Assembly: GCA_030533235.1 (NCBI GenBank)
Contig: JAUNJN010000015.1
Span: 1-45,204 of the forward strand
Direction: 5' to 3'
Length of the DNA stretch: 45,204 bases
Source of the DNA: Eubacteriales bacterium
GTDB taxonomy: Bacteria > Bacillota > Clostridia > Lachnospirales > Lachnospiraceae
The notes below the pieces were generated by a model that was not told the DNA's origin, did no database searches, and saw nothing but the letters and a program-made list of their open reading frames with translations. Both the position numbers and the translations under genes were made by a program. This document shows positions 15,939 through 24,619 of this stretch, piece after piece; within the stretch, counting starts at the first letter, position 1; the number at the start of each line of letters is the position of its first letter.

Positions 15939-16964
15939 ATGCAATCGCACAGTAATGGTATTCATTTCGGAAAAAAGAAAGTAATCGCAAACATAATTAA
16001 ATGGGCACTTGTCCTCGGACTTCTACTCTTTGCCTGTCTAAAATACAGAGATATTATGTTGGATTCCCTGTACGAGGTTGCTCATACGCCTGCCTGGAAG
16101 CTGATAATATGCTTTTCCCTTGCAAATTTATTTTTTATGGCGGAAGGTCTCATTATCAGTCGAATGACTGCAACGAGCAACAAACAACTGACACTTGGTC
16201 AAGGTATAAGCTGCACCTATATGTGTGCATTTTACAGACTTGCAACACTCGGCAACGGAAACGGTATCGCGCAGCTTTACTATTACAACGTAAAAGGTAT
16301 TCCTGTTGCGGAAGCACTTGGTATGGCAATTTCCCAATACACCTTCCAAAAAATCACCATCGGTATAATGGGTGTTATATCCTTTGTTGCCGTATCCGCA
16401 TTTGGTACACATTCCTTATTGAAATATTCTTGGTTTATGCTGGCGGGTGTCGTAGTGATTTCTCTTATTTGCATTTTTTTGTTTCTCATTACAATCTCCA
16501 AAAAGATTTCGGATTTTGTAATGATGTTTGCAAGAAAAATCGTAAAGCCGCATTGGAAGCTTTATGCCAAATTAGATCAGGCGCAAAATGCAATTAACAG
16601 CTTGCAACGGCAAGGCCGATTAATTTGGAAAGATAAAAAACTGTTTATCGAAGTAATCGTACTAAACATATTTAAACTATTCTGTTGGTATATTATTCCC
16701 GGTGTATTGTTTTTCGGGGAGCACACAATTAACCTTTTCTTTGCACTTGCCCTTATGGCCGTGTGCAATATGCTCGGCTGTGTCATGCTTGCTCCATCGG
16801 GAGTGGGTACACTTGATTACGTTTTTACATTGTTGTTCGGAACGATTATTTCAAGTGACGAATCCATCGCAGCGACGATATTACTGTATCGTTTTCTCAC
16901 ATGGATTGTCCCATTTTTGATTGGTATGATTCCGGCAGCATTTTTGAAAAAGGAGAATTCATAA
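15939..16964 (+). CDS. Lysylphosphatidylglycerol synthase TM-domain (YbhN/MprF-N) family protein
   Basis: 341 aa from the ATG at 15939, which has GAGGGT 5 nt upstream; the in-frame ATG at 15912 has none. About eight membrane segments, with family signatures RLATLGNGNGIAQLYYY and the late LAPSGVGTLDYVFTLLF. This is the integral flippase-like domain of MprF, here without the catalytic aminoacyl-transferase half, as in the YbhN/UPF0104 group. It could move a lipid-linked molecule across the membrane. It leads an operon with two glycosyltransferases (2-bp gap to the next), consistent with a role in glycolipid or wall polymer assembly. Confidence 0.85.
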   Translation: MQSHSNGIHFGKKKVIANIIKWALVLGLLLFACLKYRDIMLDSLYEVAHTPAWKLIICFSLANLFFMAEGLIISRMTATSNKQLTLGQGISCTYMCAFYRLATLGNGNGIAQLYYYNVKGIPVAEALGMAISQYTFQKITIGIMGVISFVAVSAFGTHSLLKYSWFMLAGVVVISLICIFLFLITISKKISDFVMMFARKIVKPHWKLYAKLDQAQNAINSLQRQGRLIWKDKKLFIEVIVLNIFKLFCWYIIPGVLFFGEHTINLFFALALMAVCNMLGCVMLAPSGVGTLDYVFTLLFGTIISSDESIAATILLYRFLTWIVPFLIGMIPAAFLKKENS

Positions 16965-16966
16965 AT

Positions 16967-17887
16967 ATGAAACCTTCGGTACTTGTTTTAATGTCAACCT
17001 ATAACGGCGAAGCCTATGTAGCGGAGCAAATTGACAGCATTTTAAACCAAAAGCATGTAAATGTGACGCTCTCTATCCGCGATGACGGCTCCACAGACAA
17101 CACCTATGCCATATTGCAGGATTATGCAGGCCGTCACAGCAATGTTACGGTACAAACCGGTGACAACATCGGATATGCAGCAAGCTTTTGGACCTTGCTT
17201 TTGCAGGCAAGTAATGATTATTCATTCTATGCATTCTCTGATCAGGATGACATTTGGGATGACACCAAGCTTGCATCTGCCATATATGCGCTCGAACAGC
17301 ACGACGAACAATACAGACTGTACGCTTGTGCACTTCGCGTGGTCGATGAGCAGCTAATCGAGCAATATATAAATGCATTTCCACGGTTAAAACCAACGCT
17401 CGGAAGTGCAATTACCCGTCCGCGTTTATCCGGATGTACAATGGTGTTAAATCCGGCACTTTTTTCTCTCTGTCAAAGCTATGACATAAGACAGCCTGAC
17501 GGCAAATGTCTGGCTCATGACGTAGCGGTTTATCTAACAACGCTTGCCTGTGGCGGTAAGCTTGTCTTCTCACCAAAAAGCTATATCCGATTGCGCCGTC
17601 ATGCCAAGACAGTAACCGGACACGGCAAAAGTGTATTTAAGCGCGCAGCTACAGTTCTTGATATCTTTACAGCCAGACGTCGGGAAGCCTACCATCAGGC
17701 AGAGTTTTTACGCAAGCATTTGGATGGGTACCTATCAGCTGAGGCTTTGGATATTTTGGATACCATACTTGCATACCCGACATCTATCAAAAAGACATTT
17801 TCACTTTGCTTTGACAAGCGCATCAAATGTCAGGTTCGCTCGGTGGATCTCGTCAACATATTTGCGGTTTTATTCCGCTGCTATTAG
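16967..17887 (+). CDS. Glycosyltransferase family 2
   Basis: 306 aa from the ATG at 16967; AAGGAG (16950-16955) lies inside the end of the preceding gene. GT-A fold: VLMSTYNGEAYVAEQIDSIL at the N-terminus, SIRDDGSTDNT (nucleotide binding) and AFSDQDDIWDDTK with the metal-binding DxD. The C-terminal third resembles rhamnosyl- and galactosyl-type wall polysaccharide transferases. No membrane segment. Probably adds a sugar to a lipid-linked or wall polymer. Followed after 38 bp by a second family 2 enzyme. Confidence 0.9.
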   Translation: MKPSVLVLMSTYNGEAYVAEQIDSILNQKHVNVTLSIRDDGSTDNTYAILQDYAGRHSNVTVQTGDNIGYAASFWTLLLQASNDYSFYAFSDQDDIWDDTKLASAIYALEQHDEQYRLYACALRVVDEQLIEQYINAFPRLKPTLGSAITRPRLSGCTMVLNPALFSLCQSYDIRQPDGKCLAHDVAVYLTTLACGGKLVFSPKSYIRLRRHAKTVTGHGKSVFKRAATVLDIFTARRREAYHQAEFLRKHLDGYLSAEALDILDTILAYPTSIKKTFSLCFDKRIKCQVRSVDLVNIFAVLFRCY

Positions 17888-17925
17888 TTTTTTCAGACAC
17901 ATCTGTTTCAGAAAGGAAGCTCATC

Positions 17926-18783
17926 ATGACGGATACATTTGTCGCATGCATCATTACATATAACCCGAATCTAAATCGACTCATAGAAAATATTGACTCC
18001 ATATGCCCTCAGGTATCCCGTGTCATTATCGTCGACAATGGCTCCGATAATTTTGAGGAACTATCCGGAAGACTTCTACACTACAAATCCGTGATTTTGC
18101 ATGCCTCCAAGGTTAACCGCGGAATCGCCCGGGCTCTTAATAAGGGATTTTCCATTGCTGAGGGCGAACATGCCACCTGGGTACTGACACTTGACCAGGA
18201 TTCGGTATGTCCGCCTTACATGATTTCGAATTACAAGAATTATCTCGCAAAGCTTCACAAGCATACACCCGCAGAAAAGGTTTCGCGAATCGGTATTCTA
18301 TGTCCGACAATTGTGGACCGAAACATAGGTGTCATAGCAGCGGAAGAAAGTCATACCGGTCCGGTAAAAAAATGCATTACCTCCGGTGCTCTGACCTCTT
18401 ATTCCGCATGGAAAGCAATCGGCGGTTTTGACGAAAAGATGTTTATCGATGGTGTCGACTTTGAATTTTGCGAACGTCTTATTCAACACAATTATTATAT
18501 TATTCGGGTTGCTGATATTGCGCTCCTTCACGAGCTTGGTCAGATGACAACCAAACGGATTTTGTGCAAAACAATTCAAGTCAAAAATCACCCTGCATTC
18601 CGAAAATATTACATTGTTCGAAATCGTCTGTATGTTGCACGCAAACACAAAAAGCCGTTTTCTGTCACAAGGGCTTATATGTCTGCAATCAAGACAGCTT
18701 TTATTGTTTTGTTTTTTGAAGACCATAAAAAAGAAAAGCTATCAGCAATCCGAAAAGGAATTGCTGATAGCCGTAACATGTAA
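17926..18783 (+). CDS. Glycosyltransferase family 2 (rhamnosyltransferase-like)
   Basis: 285 aa from the ATG at 17926 with AAAGGAAG upstream. CIITYNPNLNRLIENI, VIIVDNGSDN and LTLDQDS are the GT-A motifs; the LNKGFSIAEG and GFDEKMFIDGVDFEF blocks resemble the RfbF/WbbL rhamnosyltransferase type. Donor sugar not provable from sequence. Third gene of the operon with the flippase-like protein. Its 3' end contains the glmS terminator on the opposite strand. Confidence 0.9.
   Translation: MTDTFVACIITYNPNLNRLIENIDSICPQVSRVIIVDNGSDNFEELSGRLLHYKSVILHASKVNRGIARALNKGFSIAEGEHATWVLTLDQDSVCPPYMISNYKNYLAKLHKHTPAEKVSRIGILCPTIVDRNIGVIAAEESHTGPVKKCITSGALTSYSAWKAIGGFDEKMFIDGVDFEFCERLIQHNYYIIRVADIALLHELGQMTTKRILCKTIQVKNHPAFRKYYIVRNRLYVARKHKKPFSVTRAYMSAIKTAFIVLFFEDHKKEKLSAIRKGIADSRNM
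18727..18770 (-). terminator. glmS terminator placed inside the opposing glycosyltransferase gene
   Basis: CTATCAGCAAT (18739-18749) and ATTGCTGATAG (18760-18770) form a perfect 11-bp stem. On the minus strand it is followed by CTTTTCTTTTTT (18727-18738). The hairpin codes for the last residues of the convergent glycosyltransferase. Confidence 0.85.
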
Positions 18784-18789
18784 ATCTTA

Positions 18790-20604
18790 TTATTCTACTG
18801 TAACTGATTTTGCTAGATTTCTTGGTTTATCTACATCAAGCCCCTTGGCCTCGGATGTATAATATGCAAGCATCTGTAATATCACCGCGGTCGCAAATGC
18901 AGTAAACTCACTGCTTACTCTTGGCACGCGAATATGCTGATCACAGATATTCGGATCGTTTACAGCTTCATCCATAGTGACAAGCACCACATACGCGCCT
19001 CTCGCCTTTACCTCGCGGATGTTAGAAACAACCTTCTCATACACCTTTTCCTGTGTCGCAAATGCAATAACCGGAACATTTTCTGTAATAAGCGCAATCG
19101 TTCCATGCTTTAACTCACCTGCTGCGTATGCTTCTGCATGCACATACGAAATCTCTTTCAGCTTCAGTGCAGCCTCAAGTCCCATCACATAATCAAGACC
19201 GCGTCCGATGTAAAATGCATCCGGAGAAAGCTTAATCTGATTTGCAACACGCTTGATTGTATCTGCATGCTTCAAGGTCTCTTCGATGATATTTGGAGCG
19301 CTCTGCAGCTTTGAAATAAACTGTCTTGCTTCTCCCTCTGTCATAAGTGCCTTTACCAAACCGATTCGACACGCAATGAGGTACATTGCAGCCACCTGAA
19401 CCGTGTATGCCTTTGTACTTGCAACCGCAATTTCAGGCCCTGCATGTGTATAAAGCACATAATCACTTTCACGTGCAATCGTGGAGCCCTTTACGTTGAC
19501 GATTGAAAGCACCTTTGAGCCAAATGTTTTTGCAAGCTTTAATGCCTCTAATGTGTCAATCGTCTCACCTGACTGAGACAACACAATTGTCAAAGTATTC
19601 TCATCTATGATTGGATTTTTGTATCTAAATTCTGATGCGATTTCTACCTGTACCGGAATACGAAGCTTCTCTTCAATCAGATTCTTTCCAACCATACCGG
19701 CATGCATGGCAGTACCACACGCTACCACACATATTCGCTTACAGTGTGCAAAAATATCGTCGTTTATACCATCCTCCGTAAAGTCCGGCAATCCGTTTTC
19801 GATACGTGGTGCAATTGTGTTACGAATTGCATCCGGCTGCTCAAAAATCTCCTTTAGCATAAAAAACGGATAACCGCCCTTTTGTGCATCCGTAATATCC
19901 CAGTTAACACTTAAGATTTCCGGTTTTGTAACATTGCCCTTTAAGTCCTCAACAACAATTCCATCATCGGAAAGCGTCAAAATATGGTATTCCGGAACTA
20001 CAAAATACTCCTTTGTAAATGCAATAACTGCAGTAAGATCCGATGCAATAATAGAACCCTGCTCACAGCTTGTCGCAATCATCGGGCTGACATTACGAAT
20101 TGCAAAAATCTTGCCCGGAATATCCTTAAACATTATGCAGAGTGCAAATGCACCGGACAAAAGCTTAATCGTCTTTTTGATTGCCGCAATCGGATCCCCA
20201 TCATAGAAAATATTAAGCAGTTGAGCCACAACCTCAGAATCTGTCTCCGACACAAGCTTATCTGCCAAACCATACTCAACAATCAGCTGACGGTAATTCT
20301 CAATGATACCGTTGTGAATAAGTACCACATTACCTGCAAGATGTGGATGCGCATTTACATCCGTAACGCCTCCATGCGTTGCCCATCTCGTATGACCGAT
20401 ACCACACGTACACGGACTATTGTCATTTGCACAAAGAGTCCGTAAATCAGCAACCTTTCCGGTCCGCTTGAAAAGCGTAATTCCGCCATCCTCCAAAAGT
20501 GCCATACCTGCACTGTCATATCCACGGTACTCTAAACGCTCCAGTCCGTTTAAGATGACATCCTTTGCAGGCATATTTCCTGTGAATCCTATGATTCCAC
20601 ACAT
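18790..20604 (-). CDS. glmS: Glutamine-fructose-6-phosphate aminotransferase (isomerizing)
   Basis: 604 aa. It makes glucosamine-6-phosphate from fructose-6-phosphate and glutamine, the entry to UDP-GlcNAc and peptidoglycan. The N-terminal amidohydrolase has nucleophile Cys2 (MCGIIGF) and HTRWATHG. Two SIS domains follow (about 280-600) with VACGTAMHAG, LSQSGETIDTLEA and the C-terminal DVDKPRNLAKSVTVE. Length is standard. GAGG precedes the ATG. Regulated by the glmS ribozyme in its leader. Convergent with the glycosyltransferase gene, 6 bp apart. Confidence 0.98.
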   Translation of the reverse strand: MCGIIGFTGNMPAKDVILNGLERLEYRGYDSAGMALLEDGGITLFKRTGKVADLRTLCANDNSPCTCGIGHTRWATHGGVTDVNAHPHLAGNVVLIHNGIIENYRQLIVEYGLADKLVSETDSEVVAQLLNIFYDGDPIAAIKKTIKLLSGAFALCIMFKDIPGKIFAIRNVSPMIATSCEQGSIIASDLTAVIAFTKEYFVVPEYHILTLSDDGIVVEDLKGNVTKPEILSVNWDITDAQKGGYPFFMLKEIFEQPDAIRNTIAPRIENGLPDFTEDGINDDIFAHCKRICVVACGTAMHAGMVGKNLIEEKLRIPVQVEIASEFRYKNPIIDENTLTIVLSQSGETIDTLEALKLAKTFGSKVLSIVNVKGSTIARESDYVLYTHAGPEIAVASTKAYTVQVAAMYLIACRIGLVKALMTEGEARQFISKLQSAPNIIEETLKHADTIKRVANQIKLSPDAFYIGRGLDYVMGLEAALKLKEISYVHAEAYAAGELKHGTIALITENVPVIAFATQEKVYEKVVSNIREVKARGAYVVLVTMDEAVNDPNICDQHIRVPRVSSEFTAFATAVILQMLAYYTSEAKGLDVDKPRNLAKSVTVE

Positions 20605-20635
20605 ATCTTTTACCTCTATTCATTTATTTGTCGGT

Positions 20636-20774
20636 TATCAGGTATTTGTTTTGAGGTTACCCTCATATTTGCCCTGATATTCGCATCCGACTATACGATG
20701 GAGCATCCGCCGAATTTTCGATCACTCCACCCCTCGTCAACCCTGTCATTACCGTCCCACAGGGTTCTGGCGCT
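20636..20774 (-). ncRNA. glmS ribozyme (glucosamine-6-phosphate responsive)
   Basis: Minus strand. AGCGCCAGAAC (20764-20774) starts the core, with the expected self-cleavage between A20774 and G20773. GTTGACGAGG (20732-20741), then GATCGAAAATTCGGCGGATGC (in parts, 20703-20722) are the conserved pseudoknot strands. A P4-type hairpin GAGGGTAACCTC follows. The 3' boundary near 20636 is approximate. Established role: GlcN6P acts as cofactor for self-cleavage of the glmS mRNA and lowers GlmS. Confidence 0.95.
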
Positions 20775-20823
20775 AAGGCTTCTAAACCTTTCGAAATCTG
20801 TATCCTCCTAAAACAGACACCTC

Positions 20824-20852
20824 ATTCTATCATATGAATCATAAAAAGGCAA
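20824..20852 (-). promoter_or_regulatory. Promoter of the glmS ribozyme and glmS
   Basis: Minus strand: TTGCCT (20847-20852), 17-nt spacer, TAGAAT (20824-20829). It begins only 5 bp from the stop of the preceding gene. Transcription would start near 20817, about 45 nt before the ribozyme cleavage site. Confidence 0.65.
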
Positions 20853-20857
20853 ATATA

Positions 20858-21691
20858 CTAGTAAAATACAGCCTGCTTGTTCCATCCGATTTCTTCCAAC
20901 CTGGAAATAATTGGATTGCTATCGAAATACGGGAATTTGTCTTCATTTTGTTCCTGCTCAATCTGTGGAGCAATATACATTAACGGAGAGATACATATAT
21001 AGTCCGTATATGAAACTATATAATTCTCCTCATACTTTTTCATTTCCTCCAAAACAAAAAACACATCGGATATACCACTCTCAAGCTCAATAGCCATGTC
21101 GTAAACAAGCTCTGTATTTTCTTTCGGTTCCTCCTGTATGGAAATATCTATATTACGAAACAGTTGAATCTCAATCAGCCTTCCTGTTGTCATATCAAAG
21201 ATGATAATTCCCGGCACCCCCGTCTCCGAATTATCATAATAATTGAGCACTCCGATTTCCGTCACAAAGATTTCGTCATTCTCTACACGAATAAGCTTTA
21301 CGCCCGTTAAAATTATGCTTGTATTTTCCGAATTAATTTGTAACAGAAAGCTGTTTTCCCAATCATCTGTCAGAACTGAGGAAATCGATTCCGCAAGTTT
21401 GGGAACCCATACCTCAATATCCGCCTCCGTATATGTTTCATCGGATTCTACAACAATTGTCGATGGATCAAGAAGTGCTTTTTTTACCTGTTCCTCGTTC
21501 ATGGGACTCGTAACTGAATTCATTGAAAATGTGTCTTCTTTAACTTCATTTTTTAATTTTTTATCCTCACTTTTATAAAACAACTCCGGTAAATATACCA
21601 TTACAAGTGTAAGGACGAGCAGGCATATGAGTGCAAGCAGCACTTTTATGATTGACAGAAACTGTTTGCTTTTATTGTTCGTTTGCATCAT
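20858..21691 (-). CDS. Membrane-anchored extracytoplasmic protein linked to a two-component system
   Basis: 277 aa, family not recognised. One membrane segment at about 15-37 after a short basic start, then a mainly extracytoplasmic domain of alternating strands (AESISSVL, TSIILTGVKLIRVENDEIF, EIQLFRNIDI). The arrangement resembles extracellular sensor partners such as YycH/YycI in position, but I see no sequence relation. Its start overlaps the sensor kinase end by 20 bp, so it is translationally coupled and probably a ligand-sensing or regulatory partner of that kinase. GGAGGG precedes the ATG pair. Confidence 0.75.
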   Translation of the reverse strand: MMQTNNKSKQFLSIIKVLLALICLLVLTLVMVYLPELFYKSEDKKLKNEVKEDTFSMNSVTSPMNEEQVKKALLDPSTIVVESDETYTEADIEVWVPKLAESISSVLTDDWENSFLLQINSENTSIILTGVKLIRVENDEIFVTEIGVLNYYDNSETGVPGIIIFDMTTGRLIEIQLFRNIDISIQEEPKENTELVYDMAIELESGISDVFFVLEEMKKYEENYIVSYTDYICISPLMYIAPQIEQEQNEDKFPYFDSNPIISRLEEIGWNKQAVFY

Positions 21692-23117
21692 TTCCCTCCA
21701 AATTCAATTTGTCCGCATCGAATACCGGTTGTTCCGATTGTTCGCAAAGCTTTAATATCACAGATATCCTTGTTCCAACATTTTCTTTGCTCTGTATGTG
21801 AAGCTTTGTCCCATGAATTTTTGCAATCCGGCTACATAGCGCAAGTCCAAGGCCTGCGCCTCCCTGCTTTCTCGCTCTTGATTTATCCACCATATAAAAT
21901 GGTTCCACAATCTTATCAATTTGATCCTCCGTAATTCCCGGACCATTATCACAAACCGTAAGCACATATCCCTTATCACTGCAATTTCCGATTACATCAA
22001 CACTTCCTCCGTTCATAGCAGCCTTGCATGCATTATCAATCAGGTTTACTACCATTGCAATCAAAAGTGTCGGTTCGGCCATAATGTGAGCGCGTTCCGG
22101 TCTCAGCACAATTTTGACTTTGTATTTTTCCGAAAGAAATCTTGTTTCCGACGAAATTTGATCAAACAAGCGACTCGCTGCAACGCGGGAAAGCTCAAAA
22201 TCTGTTTTTTCCATCACAAAAAGCTGAAGCAGATTTAACGCCATTTGCTCCAGCCGCTTTCCTTCACGATAAATAAAATTACTATACTCGAGCTGCTTTT
22301 CGATATCATGGGAACCGGTGCGAAGCAAATCTGCATATCCGATAATTGATGTAAGAGGCGTTTTTATTTCATGGGTAAAGTTACCGACAAAATCCTCCTG
22401 CTTACGTGCCTCATGTTTCAACGCTTCGATATACTCCTTCGTACTATCGGCAAGCAAATTCAAAGTTTCCCCCAACCGCTGTACTTCATAGGATTTCATA
22501 GTACGGTAGGTTGTGTCGACACGCACATCGTAATCCCCTTCGGAAATTTGTTCCGCCACCTTTGTGATTTTGGAAATCGGTCGCGCTATATAGCCGGAAA
22601 ATCCAAGCAGAACTAATGCAACAAAAACGGAACTAATCATAATAATATTTCTGTAGAAGGCAAAATTAGCATCCCGCTTTTCAAATACATGCTTGACATC
22701 TCCGTACACAATCATGTACCGGTCATTTAAACGCGATGTAACCTGAATGAGCATCCCGGTATCTGTCTCAACTATGCCGGAAAACACTTGTCCTTCCTCC
22801 AGACTATGAACATCTTTTAAAGCGATTTTCTTTTCCCATCCTGAAAAATCTCCAATATAAGGCGGATAATCACCTTCCTTGTTTAATCCCAGTCGCTGTT
22901 CAAATCCTGCAAACGAAAAATTTGCATAGGATTGGTTTGGAATTTCATCAAGCGTAATGACGTATGTCTGTAACATATTCATTGTATCCGTCGCATCCTC
23001 CATCGCCCGCTCCATATCCGAACGATATAACCGATGAATAATAAGAAATCCGCCAAAAACCGACAACACCATAATCAAACAATATGATACTATAAAAATC
23101 TTAAGTGATATTTTCAT
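21672..23117 (-). CDS. Sensor histidine kinase
   Basis: 481 aa. Membrane segments at 7-28 and 157-177 flank an extracellular sensor domain of about 125 residues. A HAMP linker (about 178-232) leads to the HisKA domain with NFTHEIKTPL (His249), then the HATPase domain with NLIDNACKAA (N box), CDNGPGI (G1) and GGAGLGLALC (G2). It phosphorylates the regulator encoded just upstream (8-bp gap). Overlaps the membrane-anchored protein gene by 20 bp. AGAGGGG precedes the ATG. Confidence 0.95.
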   Translation of the reverse strand: MKISLKIFIVSYCLIMVLSVFGGFLIIHRLYRSDMERAMEDATDTMNMLQTYVITLDEIPNQSYANFSFAGFEQRLGLNKEGDYPPYIGDFSGWEKKIALKDVHSLEEGQVFSGIVETDTGMLIQVTSRLNDRYMIVYGDVKHVFEKRDANFAFYRNIIMISSVFVALVLLGFSGYIARPISKITKVAEQISEGDYDVRVDTTYRTMKSYEVQRLGETLNLLADSTKEYIEALKHEARKQEDFVGNFTHEIKTPLTSIIGYADLLRTGSHDIEKQLEYSNFIYREGKRLEQMALNLLQLFVMEKTDFELSRVAASRLFDQISSETRFLSEKYKVKIVLRPERAHIMAEPTLLIAMVVNLIDNACKAAMNGGSVDVIGNCSDKGYVLTVCDNGPGITEDQIDKIVEPFYMVDKSRARKQGGAGLGLALCSRIAKIHGTKLHIQSKENVGTRISVILKLCEQSEQPVFDADKLNLEGNDANEQ

Positions 23118-23125
23118 ATGCCCCT

Positions 23126-23785
23126 CTAGTTTTCTACAAATCGGTATCCAATCTTAAACACTGTTTGAATCTGTTTTTCCAACCCAAGCTTTTTACGAAT
23201 ACGATTCACATGCAAATCAACCGTTCTCGTATCCTCCTCATACAGATTTCCCCAAACCTTTTCATAAATGGTCTCTCGGTACATTGCAATATTTTTGTTT
23301 TTGATTAATAAAAGTAATAAATCAAATTCCTTATACGTCAGTTCTATCACTGCACCGTCTTTTTTGACACTTCTTGAAAACGGATCAATCACCATATCGC
23401 AAATATGAATCTTCTCCTCAAACTTATGAAACCTTCGAAGCACTACTTCTACACGAGCAAGCAGTTCCATACGGTCAAACGGTTTGATAATATAATCCTC
23501 CGCTCCCAACTTTAATCCTTTTACACGATCTCGTACGTCCGATTTTGCCGTAAGAAAAATGACCGGTATATCATATTGACGTATATATTCAATCAGTTCA
23601 AATCCATCAATCTTTGGAAGCATGACATCCAACAAAACAAGTGCATATCGTGCTTCCTCCACTGCATTTGCGGCACTTTCTCCGTCATACACGCAAGTAC
23701 ATATATAATCTCCGGTGCCCTCCAAGGTTTCTTTTATCAAATTTGCAATTGGATATTCATCATCCACAACCAATATTTTAATCAT
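23126..23785 (-). CDS. OmpR-family response regulator
   Basis: 219 aa. Receiver: Asp8-Asp9, phospho-acceptor Asp53 (LLDVMLP), Thr79, Lys101 (IIKPF). C-terminal winged helix (about 125-217) with LTYKEFDLLLLL and TVDLHVNRIRKKLG. Partner of the kinase downstream. AGGGGGA precedes the ATG. Confidence 0.96.
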   Translation of the reverse strand: MIKILVVDDEYPIANLIKETLEGTGDYICTCVYDGESAANAVEEARYALVLLDVMLPKIDGFELIEYIRQYDIPVIFLTAKSDVRDRVKGLKLGAEDYIIKPFDRMELLARVEVVLRRFHKFEEKIHICDMVIDPFSRSVKKDGAVIELTYKEFDLLLLLIKNKNIAMYRETIYEKVWGNLYEEDTRTVDLHVNRIRKKLGLEKQIQTVFKIGYRFVEN

Positions 23786-23863
23786 TATAAAATCCCCCTA
23801 TATTCCTTAGACCATACACCAAACTATACGAGATGCTTGTATCAGAATTGTAACATAACCGGG

Positions 23864-24616
23864 TTAATATCCAATCAATATTCGTATACCGACAATCATC
23901 AAAAGATGAATTGGGTAAAACAGATAGAACACCCATTTATTTCCTTTTCCCCTGCTTCCGTTATATTGACCCACTAATACTATGGCCAAATATGCGGTAA
24001 TCTCCATTTGTGACGATAAAAGAAGAACCGTCACACTGGCAGCCGTCATCTTTTTCGGATCATTTTTAAAACAATACGCCGCTACAATTGCAAGTGCTCC
24101 TATAACACCATAATCCGGTTGAAGTCCATATACAACAAGTAAAATAATGATGCAAAGCGTCCCTACTACAACATATGAAGCACTTCCCTTTTGTGGTATT
24201 TTCCGAAACACATCAATGATTGTGATAAGAAGCAGTCCGAATGCAAGTGTGAAAAAAACATTTTGATAAGCAAACTCTATAATTTTACCCTTATTTAGCT
24301 GCTTTGTGGATATCGAAAAAACCAAATCAAACGGTATTTCAGATATCACCGCAAACAGAAGCAGACGCGCAAAATACTGTATTCGGTCATGACTGTACAA
24401 AAAACCTTGTATCAACAGGAAAATAAAAATAGGAAAAGCTATGCGACCAACCAATCGCATAGCATAATAAACAATCACAAGCGGTGTCAAACGCAAATTG
24501 TCCACTGTTCCATAACTTTCCGGATGCGCACTGATTATCGGCCCCAAAAGACCATACCCGATATGATCAATCATCATAATTAACATGGCAATCCATTTTA
24601 GCTTGTTTCCCGACAT
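23864..24616 (-). CDS. TraX family membrane protein
   Basis: 250 aa from the ATG at 24616 (GGAG upstream). Seven to eight membrane segments. KWIAMLIMMIDHIGY, GRIAFPIFIFLLIQGF and the C-terminal FYLFYPIHLLMIVGI match the TraX family (PF05857), first seen in conjugative pilin acetylation but widespread in Firmicutes chromosomes as an acyltransferase-like protein. No conjugation genes occur nearby, so the plasmid role does not apply. Starts 3 bp after the YitJ stop. Confidence 0.9.
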   Translation of the reverse strand: MSGNKLKWIAMLIMMIDHIGYGLLGPIISAHPESYGTVDNLRLTPLVIVYYAMRLVGRIAFPIFIFLLIQGFLYSHDRIQYFARLLLFAVISEIPFDLVFSISTKQLNKGKIIEFAYQNVFFTLAFGLLLITIIDVFRKIPQKGSASYVVVGTLCIIILLVVYGLQPDYGVIGALAIVAAYCFKNDPKKMTAASVTVLLLSSQMEITAYLAIVLVGQYNGSRGKGNKWVFYLFYPIHLLMIVGIRILIGY

Positions 24617-24619
24617 CAA

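Noticed and set aside
16001-16597. Plus-strand 198-codon open frame
   Set aside because: Out-of-frame shadow of the flippase-like gene; Cys/Tyr-rich and without an RBS.
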